64,000 bases of DNA from assembly GCF_001683335.1 (NCBI RefSeq), contig NZ_CP016201.1:2388487-2452486 (forward strand), given 5' to 3'. The stretch's first letter is position 1, and each line of letters starts with the position of its first letter. The position numbers were made by a program, and so were the translations under genes. This DNA is from Selenomonas sp. oral taxon 126. GTDB taxonomy: Bacteria > Bacillota > Negativicutes > Selenomonadales > Selenomonadaceae. Positions 59,443-64,000 of the stretch are shown piece after piece. The notes beneath the pieces were generated by a model. It did not search any database. It saw nothing but the letters and a program-made list of their open reading frames with translations, and was not told the origin of the DNA.

Positions 59443-60480
59443 ATGACGGATATGTATGAGGATGAGGAACTCATCTCCTTCGAGGAGCAGGCTGCAGACG
59501 GCTGGCAGTACAGTCTGCGCCCGCGTCGGCTGAACGAATACATCGGGCAGGACAAGGTGAAGTCGAATCTGTCCAAATTCATACAGGCGGCGCTCTCACG
59601 GCATGAGTCCTTGGATCACGTGCTGCTCTACGGTCCCCCCGGACTTGGCAAAACAACGCTTGCCGCAATCATTGCAAATGAGATGGGTGCGAATTTCCGC
59701 CAAACCTCGGCGCCCGCCATTGAACGGCAGGGGGATCTTGCGTCCCTGCTTACAAATTTGCAGGAGCATGATGTCCTCTTTATTGACGAGATACATCGCC
59801 TTTCCCGCCATGTTGAAGAGATTCTCTACTCTGCGATGGAGGATCATGCGATTGACATCATCATCGGGAAAGGACCGAGTGCACGCTCTCTGAGGCTCGA
59901 CCTCGCACCGTTCACCCTCGTCGGCGCAACGACCAAGACGGGGGCTCTTTCGGCGCCTCTGCGCGACCGCTTCGGCATTCAGTCGCGCCTCGAATACTAT
60001 ACGCCGGAAGCGCTGCTCCTCATTATCGAGCGTACGGCAGAGATTCTTTCCGTCCGCATTGAGCGGGAGGGGGCGCTCGAGATTGCGCGGCGATCGCGGG
60101 GGACGCCACGTGTGGCAAACCGTATTCTGAAACGCGTGCGTGACATTGCACAGGTGGCGGGGGAGACGGTTATATCGAAGGCGGTGACGGTCGAGGCGTT
60201 GGAGGCACTCGAGATCGATGAGAACGGTCTCGAAAACAAGGATCGCTACATGCTCGAGGTTATGATTCGGAAGTTCTCCGGCGGTCCTGTCGGACTGAAG
60301 ACCCTTGCAGCGGCTCTCAGCGAGATGGTGGAAACCATCGAGGATGTCTACGAACCCTATCTGATTCAGCTTGGTTTTATCGCGCGTACGGCACGCGGGC
60401 GGATTGTCACGCGCGGCGGATACGAGCATATGGGGATTCCGTTTCCTGCGAATGATGACAGACAAGGAGAACTGCTCTGA
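59443..60480 (+). CDS. ruvB: Holliday junction branch migration ATPase RuvB
   Basis: The 345-residue AAA+ motor has [20 protein letters not shown], Walker [21 protein letters not shown], Walker [21 protein letters not shown] and the sensor [27 protein letters not shown] lies five bases before the ATG at 59443. It forms one unit with ruvA and ruvC; queH starts one base after its stop. Confidence 0.97.
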   Translation: MTDMYEDEELISFEEQAADGWQYSLRPRRLNEYIGQDKVKSNLSKFIQAALSRHESLDHVLLYGPPGLGKTTLAAIIANEMGANFRQTSAPAIERQGDLASLLTNLQEHDVLFIDEIHRLSRHVEEILYSAMEDHAIDIIIGKGPSARSLRLDLAPFTLVGATTKTGALSAPLRDRFGIQSRLEYYTPEALLLIIERTAEILSVRIEREGALEIARRSRGTPRVANRILKRVRDIAQVAGETVISKAVTVEALEALEIDENGLENKDRYMLEVMIRKFSGGPVGLKTLAAALSEMVETIEDVYEPYLIQLGFIARTARGRIVTRGGYEHMGIPFPANDDRQGELL

Positions 60481-60481
60481 G

Positions 60482-61078
60482 ATGAATCTGCTCATGCACA
60501 TGTGCTGCGGACCATGTTCCTGCTACCCATTAAAAAAACTGCGTGCTGATGGAATCGAGCCCACAGGATACTTCTTCAATCCCAATATCCACCCCTATCA
60601 GGAGTGGAATGAACGTCTGCAGAATGCACGGAAATTTGCCGAGCTCTCGCAGATGGACTTCATTGCAGACGAGGAGTATGCAATGCGCGAGTTCCTGAAA
60701 CGGGCTCTGCCGGCGGAGGGGACGCGCAAAGGCCGCTGCCGTATGTGCTATACATGGCGGTTGGAGGAAACGGCACGCTATGCTGCAGCACACGGCTTTG
60801 ATACGTTCACATCCACGCTCTTTTACAGCATTTATCAGCAGCATGATCTCATGCGCTCCGTTGCGGAACAATTTGCGAAGCGATACGGTGTTGCATTTTA
60901 CTACGAGGACTTTCGTGTCGGCTGGCAGGAGGGAATCGACCTCAGCAAAGACATGGGACTCTACCGTCAGTCCTACTGCGGCTGCGTATTCAGCGAAGAG
61001 GAGCGGTACAGTCGGGAGCTTCGCAAGCTGCAGCGCAAGGAAAACAAAGAGAAGAAACGCCTGCGGTTAATGGCATAA
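60482..61078 (+). CDS. queH: Epoxyqueuosine reductase QueH
   Basis: The 198-residue QueH (DUF208) converts epoxyqueuosine to queuosine in tRNA; it is the cobalamin-independent alternative to QueG. The N-terminus HMCCGPCSCYPLKKLRADGI, GRCRMCYTWRLEETARYA and YRQSYCGCVFSEEERYS supply the conserved Cys residues for Fe-S and metal binding. The gene starts right after ruvB. queA, the preceding step of the pathway, lies 1.2 kb downstream. Confidence 0.93.
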   Translation: MNLLMHMCCGPCSCYPLKKLRADGIEPTGYFFNPNIHPYQEWNERLQNARKFAELSQMDFIADEEYAMREFLKRALPAEGTRKGRCRMCYTWRLEETARYAAAHGFDTFTSTLFYSIYQQHDLMRSVAEQFAKRYGVAFYYEDFRVGWQEGIDLSKDMGLYRQSYCGCVFSEEERYSRELRKLQRKENKEKKRLRLMA

Positions 61079-61099
61079 CGGTCAGAAGAGGAGTTTGCT

Positions 61100-62248
61100 A
61101 TGAATCGGTATCTTTTCCTATGTGTTTCCGTGCTCTTTGCTGCGATTACAGTTCTTCCTATGACGGCTACAGCATCATGGCAGCCCGAAATCACGATCGG
61201 GCTAAGCCAGGGCGTATCGCAAGTTCGTCTCTCGGCAACGAGCGGCGCTCTATACGTCTATAACGATCCGGAGAAAGAGCCGATGATGAAAATTCCGCAG
61301 GGACAAGAGCTTTCTGTTCGCATGATTCGGGATCGTTTTTTAGCAAATGAAAAGGAGCTCAAGGGCGAGCGTTTGGTGATTCAGCCAGAATCCACAGGCT
61401 TTGTTCAGGTGAATGGGATGCCCTATCGCGGATTTATCACTCTTTTGAAGAAGCAGGGGATGACCGTCGTCAACAATGTACCCGTGGAGGACTATCTCTA
61501 CGGCGTCGTTCCGAAGGAGATGCCGCCGAGTTGGTCTGCCGAAGCGCTGCGTGCTCAGAGTGTGGCGGCGCGCACCTTTGCACTGAAGAACCGCAAGCGG
61601 CACATGGCGGAGGGATTTGACCTCTGTAATACCGCGCATTGTCAGGTCTATGAAGGTATGTCCGCTGAAACACGCGCAACGACAGAGGCTGTCAACAGTA
61701 CGCGCGGAGAAGTGCTATTCTACAAGGGGGCTGTCATCGACGCACTCTTTCACACGGATTCGGGCGGGATGACCGAATTCAGCGAGCATGTGTGGGGGAG
61801 TCCCGTGCCCTATCTGCGGGCTGTGAAAGAGCTCCGTACGCAGACCCAACCGTGGAGCCGTACGGTCTCCATGGCATCCTTTGTGCAGAAAATCGAGGCA
61901 GGCGGTAAAAGTCTCGGTACGCTCAAAGAGATACGACTTTCTCCATTGACGATTGGAAAAGGCAGTGCTGACCGAACGCCGTCCGGGCGCGTTCGCATGG
62001 CAGAGTTTGTTGGAACGAAGGGGCGCATTAGTCTCTCGGGCAATGATCTCCGCTCCATGTTCTCGCTTCCGAGCACGCTGTTTGACATACGCGTGGGTCG
62101 TACAGAAGTTGTATTCAGCGGATATGGCTCCGGTCACGGACTGGGGCTGTCACAGTGGGGCGCAAAGGCGCTTGCAGACAGCGGGAAAGGATACAAGGAC
62201 ATTCTGCTCTACTACTATTCCGGCGTAACACTTGAAAAATTATACTAG
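61100..62248 (+). CDS. SpoIID/LytB domain protein
   Basis: The 382-residue protein has a signal peptide ([20 protein letters not shown]) and the SpoIID domain: [60 protein letters not shown], and [20 protein letters not shown] at the C-terminus. SpoIID is a lytic transglycosylase that trims stripped glycan strands during sporulation; LytB relatives enhance amidases. The gene occurs in Negativicutes whether or not they sporulate. Its role in general wall remodelling here is inferred. Confidence 0.92.
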   Translation: MNRYLFLCVSVLFAAITVLPMTATASWQPEITIGLSQGVSQVRLSATSGALYVYNDPEKEPMMKIPQGQELSVRMIRDRFLANEKELKGERLVIQPESTGFVQVNGMPYRGFITLLKKQGMTVVNNVPVEDYLYGVVPKEMPPSWSAEALRAQSVAARTFALKNRKRHMAEGFDLCNTAHCQVYEGMSAETRATTEAVNSTRGEVLFYKGAVIDALFHTDSGGMTEFSEHVWGSPVPYLRAVKELRTQTQPWSRTVSMASFVQKIEAGGKSLGTLKEIRLSPLTIGKGSADRTPSGRVRMAEFVGTKGRISLSGNDLRSMFSLPSTLFDIRVGRTEVVFSGYGSGHGLGLSQWGAKALADSGKGYKDILLYYYSGVTLEKLY

Positions 62249-62265
62249 GCAAGGTGCTTAATTAC

Positions 62266-63297
62266 ATGGATATTTCTGATTTTGACTATGATCTTCCGGA
62301 GGAACGCATTGCTCAGATTCCCATGGAGCCGCGCGACAGTTCGCGGCTTATGGTATTAGACCCATCCAATCATACGATAGAGCATCGGCGTTTTTTTCAG
62401 CTCGGAGACTTCCTGAAGCGGGGCGACCTTCTGATCTTCAACGATACGCGCGTCATTCCTGCGCGTCTCATTGGCGCGCGGGAGCACACGGGGGGCAAGG
62501 TCGAGGTCTTTCTCCTGCGTCAGATCGAAAAAGATCAATGGGAGGCATTGGTCAAGCCGGGGAGAAAGGTGCGCGTAGGCTCCGTCATCCAATTCTCGGA
62601 AGAATTATCCTGTGAGATTGTCGCTCATACGGATTTTGGCGGGCGTATCGTACGATTTATCTACGACGGCATCTTTGAGGAGATTCTGGATCGCTTGGGC
62701 ACGATGCCGCTTCCCCCATACATTCATGAGAAGTTGGAAGATCGGGAGCGCTATCAGACGATCTACAGCCGTGTCAAAGGCTCGGCAGCTGCACCGACGG
62801 CCGGGTTGCACTTCACAGAGTCACTGATGGAGGAACTGCGGCAAAAGGGCATCCAATTTGGCTTTGTTACGCTTCATGTCGGGCTTGGAACATTTCGTCC
62901 CGTTCAGGTCGATACCATTGAAGATCATGTGATGCACAGCGAGTTTTATTCGGTTTCAGCGGAAACAGCAGAACTCATCCGCACAGCAAAGAAAGAGGGG
63001 CGGCGCGTTGTCGCTGTAGGAACAACGTCTATTCGCACACTGGAATCCGCAGCGTCGGCAACAGGGGTGGTCGAAGCGGGAACGGAGTGGACGGATATCT
63101 TCATCTATCCTGGGTATGAATTCAAGATTGTGGACGCTGTAATCACAAACTTTCACCTTCCTAAATCGACGCTCATCATGCTCATCAGCGCGTTTGCCGG
63201 GCGGGAGTTTACACTCGATGCATATCGAACGGCTGTCGAAGAGGGGTATCGATTCTTTTCCTTTGGCGACGCCATGCTCATCCAATCACGGCAATAA
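62266..63297 (+). CDS. queA: S-adenosylmethionine:tRNA ribosyltransferase-isomerase QueA
   Basis: The 343-residue QueA attaches the epoxycyclopentane group from SAM to preQ1 in tRNA. Typical segments are [60 protein letters not shown] and [24 protein letters not shown] at 62254 lies within the ribosome site AAGGTG, so the ATG at 62266 is chosen. Together with queH this gives two consecutive queuosine steps in one cluster. tgt is not in the window. Confidence 0.95.
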   Translation: MDISDFDYDLPEERIAQIPMEPRDSSRLMVLDPSNHTIEHRRFFQLGDFLKRGDLLIFNDTRVIPARLIGAREHTGGKVEVFLLRQIEKDQWEALVKPGRKVRVGSVIQFSEELSCEIVAHTDFGGRIVRFIYDGIFEEILDRLGTMPLPPYIHEKLEDRERYQTIYSRVKGSAAAPTAGLHFTESLMEELRQKGIQFGFVTLHVGLGTFRPVQVDTIEDHVMHSEFYSVSAETAELIRTAKKEGRRVVAVGTTSIRTLESAASATGVVEAGTEWTDIFIYPGYEFKIVDAVITNFHLPKSTLIMLISAFAGREFTLDAYRTAVEEGYRFFSFGDAMLIQSRQ

Positions 63298-63299
63298 AA

Positions 63300-63328
63300 A
63301 ACAACGCGATTTTTCATCGCGTTGTTTC
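63300..63328. terminator. Bidirectional terminator between queA and the SGNH hydrolase gene
   Basis: AACAACGCGAT / ATCGCGTTGTT with a TTTTC loop, flanked by A and T runs, serves both converging genes. Confidence 0.8.
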
Positions 63329-63331
63329 TGC

Positions 63332-64000
63332 TTATGGAAGTTCGCGGAACAGCTCACGACATTCATTGATGATTTCCGCCATCATCCGCTTTCCGTTGAT
63401 ATCGGGATGCAGCCCGTCCGTCGAGAGAAGTGGATCCATGATGCGCTTCTCTTTGTCGTAGAAATGTGGCTCCATGTCCACATAGAATTCCTGTGCTCTG
63501 ATCCACGTGTTGACGGCCATCATCTTCCATCTCCACGAGGGATCTGTCTCTGAGTGGAAGGCAAGTGAGATGCGTTCCGGATTGAGCGGCAGGAGTGTCA
63601 GGAAGATGGGGCGAATGCCGTGGTTCAAACATTTCTTTTGCAGCTCATCCAGATCGTCGATGATGTCCTGTGCCGTGACACCATAGGCGCGCAGACTGTT
63701 CGATCCGGTCAGAATCAGCAGATTTGCCGGATGCAGGGGAAGCACATCCTGCTCGAAGCGTTCCAGCGTAGTATGCGATGTATCGCCGCTGCGTCCGAGA
63801 TTGAGGCATTCAAACGGCAGATAGGTTGTATAGCTGTACTCGAGGAATGCAGGCGAGCATGATATGGCGCCCCCGCCGTGCGTGATGCTGTCCCCGAGCG
63901 CCGCTGCATAGATGTGATTCGCCGCAGAATCGACGGTGAACGAGGCGAGATCCGACCACGTGCCGACTGTATTATCTTCGTCATCCAATCCGCGCACACG
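63332..64000 (-). CDS. SGNH/GDSL-type hydrolase, N-terminus beyond the window
   Basis: The frame is open to the right edge, so the N-terminal part is missing. The visible 222 residues carry the SGNH blocks: AALGDSITHGGGAISCSPAF (block I nucleophile Ser), LNLGRSGDTSH (block II Gly), LLILTGSNSLRAYG (block III Asn) and STDGLHPDINGKRM (block V Asp-x-x-His). The first residues (GTWSDLASFTVDSA) look like the end of a beta-sandwich domain, so the complete protein probably has an accessory domain before the esterase. It may deacetylate polysaccharide or act as an esterase; the substrate is unknown. Confidence 0.85.
   Translation of the reverse strand, partial: RVRGLDDEDNTVGTWSDLASFTVDSAANHIYAAALGDSITHGGGAISCSPAFLEYSYTTYLPFECLNLGRSGDTSHTTLERFEQDVLPLHPANLLILTGSNSLRAYGVTAQDIIDDLDELQKKCLNHGIRPIFLTLLPLNPERISLAFHSETDPSWRWKMMAVNTWIRAQEFYVDMEPHFYDKEKRIMDPLLSTDGLHPDINGKRMMAEIINECRELFRELP

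Overview
The window looks like a chromosomal segment of a diderm Firmicute of the Selenomonas type (Negativicutes). Firmicute-style housekeeping genes (AddA, RNase J, MutS2, ScpA/ScpB, QueH, a SpoIID-like protein, a split transketolase) sit beside genes that require an outer membrane (a POTRA/beta-barrel TpsB transporter, its 2318-residue filamentous exoprotein, and a TonB-receptor-like remnant). Core genes are GC-rich. The toxin and immunity genes are conspicuously AT-rich. The genus is inferred from gene content and protein style, not from an rRNA gene.

Layout. 1-7.6 kb: 3' end of addA, a degenerate TonB-receptor/ABC-ATPase fusion, hit, a small unknown gene plus tadA, a group II intron relic just behind the tadA terminator, the RNase J gene, and the two transketolase half-genes. 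7.6-24.9 kb, all on the minus strand: a two-partner secretion/contact-dependent inhibition (CDI) locus. Read in its own direction it is cdiA-like exoprotein, its immunity candidate, a small chimeric gene, a solitary immunity-like gene, three orphan CdiA-CT modules each followed by immunity candidates, and last the TpsB transporter. 25.2-36.8 kb: a lone solute-binding protein, rimO-pncC with two secreted proteins of unknown function, a tartrate/malate dehydrogenase-like gene, galU, two tandem DUF445 genes, an Rrf2 regulator and a biotin-domain-less carboxyltransferase. 36.9-41.9 kb, minus strand: rplM-rpsI, an aminotransferase, a 161-bp MITE-like element, lysC and fba. 42-63.3 kb, plus strand: smc-ftsY, nudix, M50 protease, scpAB, U32 protease, mutS2, PBP1A, tyrS, yebC, ruvCAB, queH, spoIID-like and queA. 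A partial SGNH hydrolase runs off the right edge.

How the parts work together. smc and scpAB supply the three condensin subunits. ruvA, ruvB and ruvC form the Holliday junction resolvasome. queA and queH are two late steps of queuosine synthesis. The CDI locus is the most unusual region. Its exoprotein and all three orphan modules end in a shared pretoxin region that stops at an SGTK(W/H)N motif, after which the sequences are unrelated. That fits a toxin-swapping junction playing the part of the classical VENN motif. The partner of the main toxin has no membrane segment, while the partners of the three orphan toxins have N-terminal hydrophobic anchors or signal peptides, which suggests that cytoplasmic and envelope-acting toxins are stored in one array. 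Nearly identical DNA blocks in the pretoxin regions, a cut-and-joined signal-peptide/toxin-tail gene and a pretoxin scar show past recombination.
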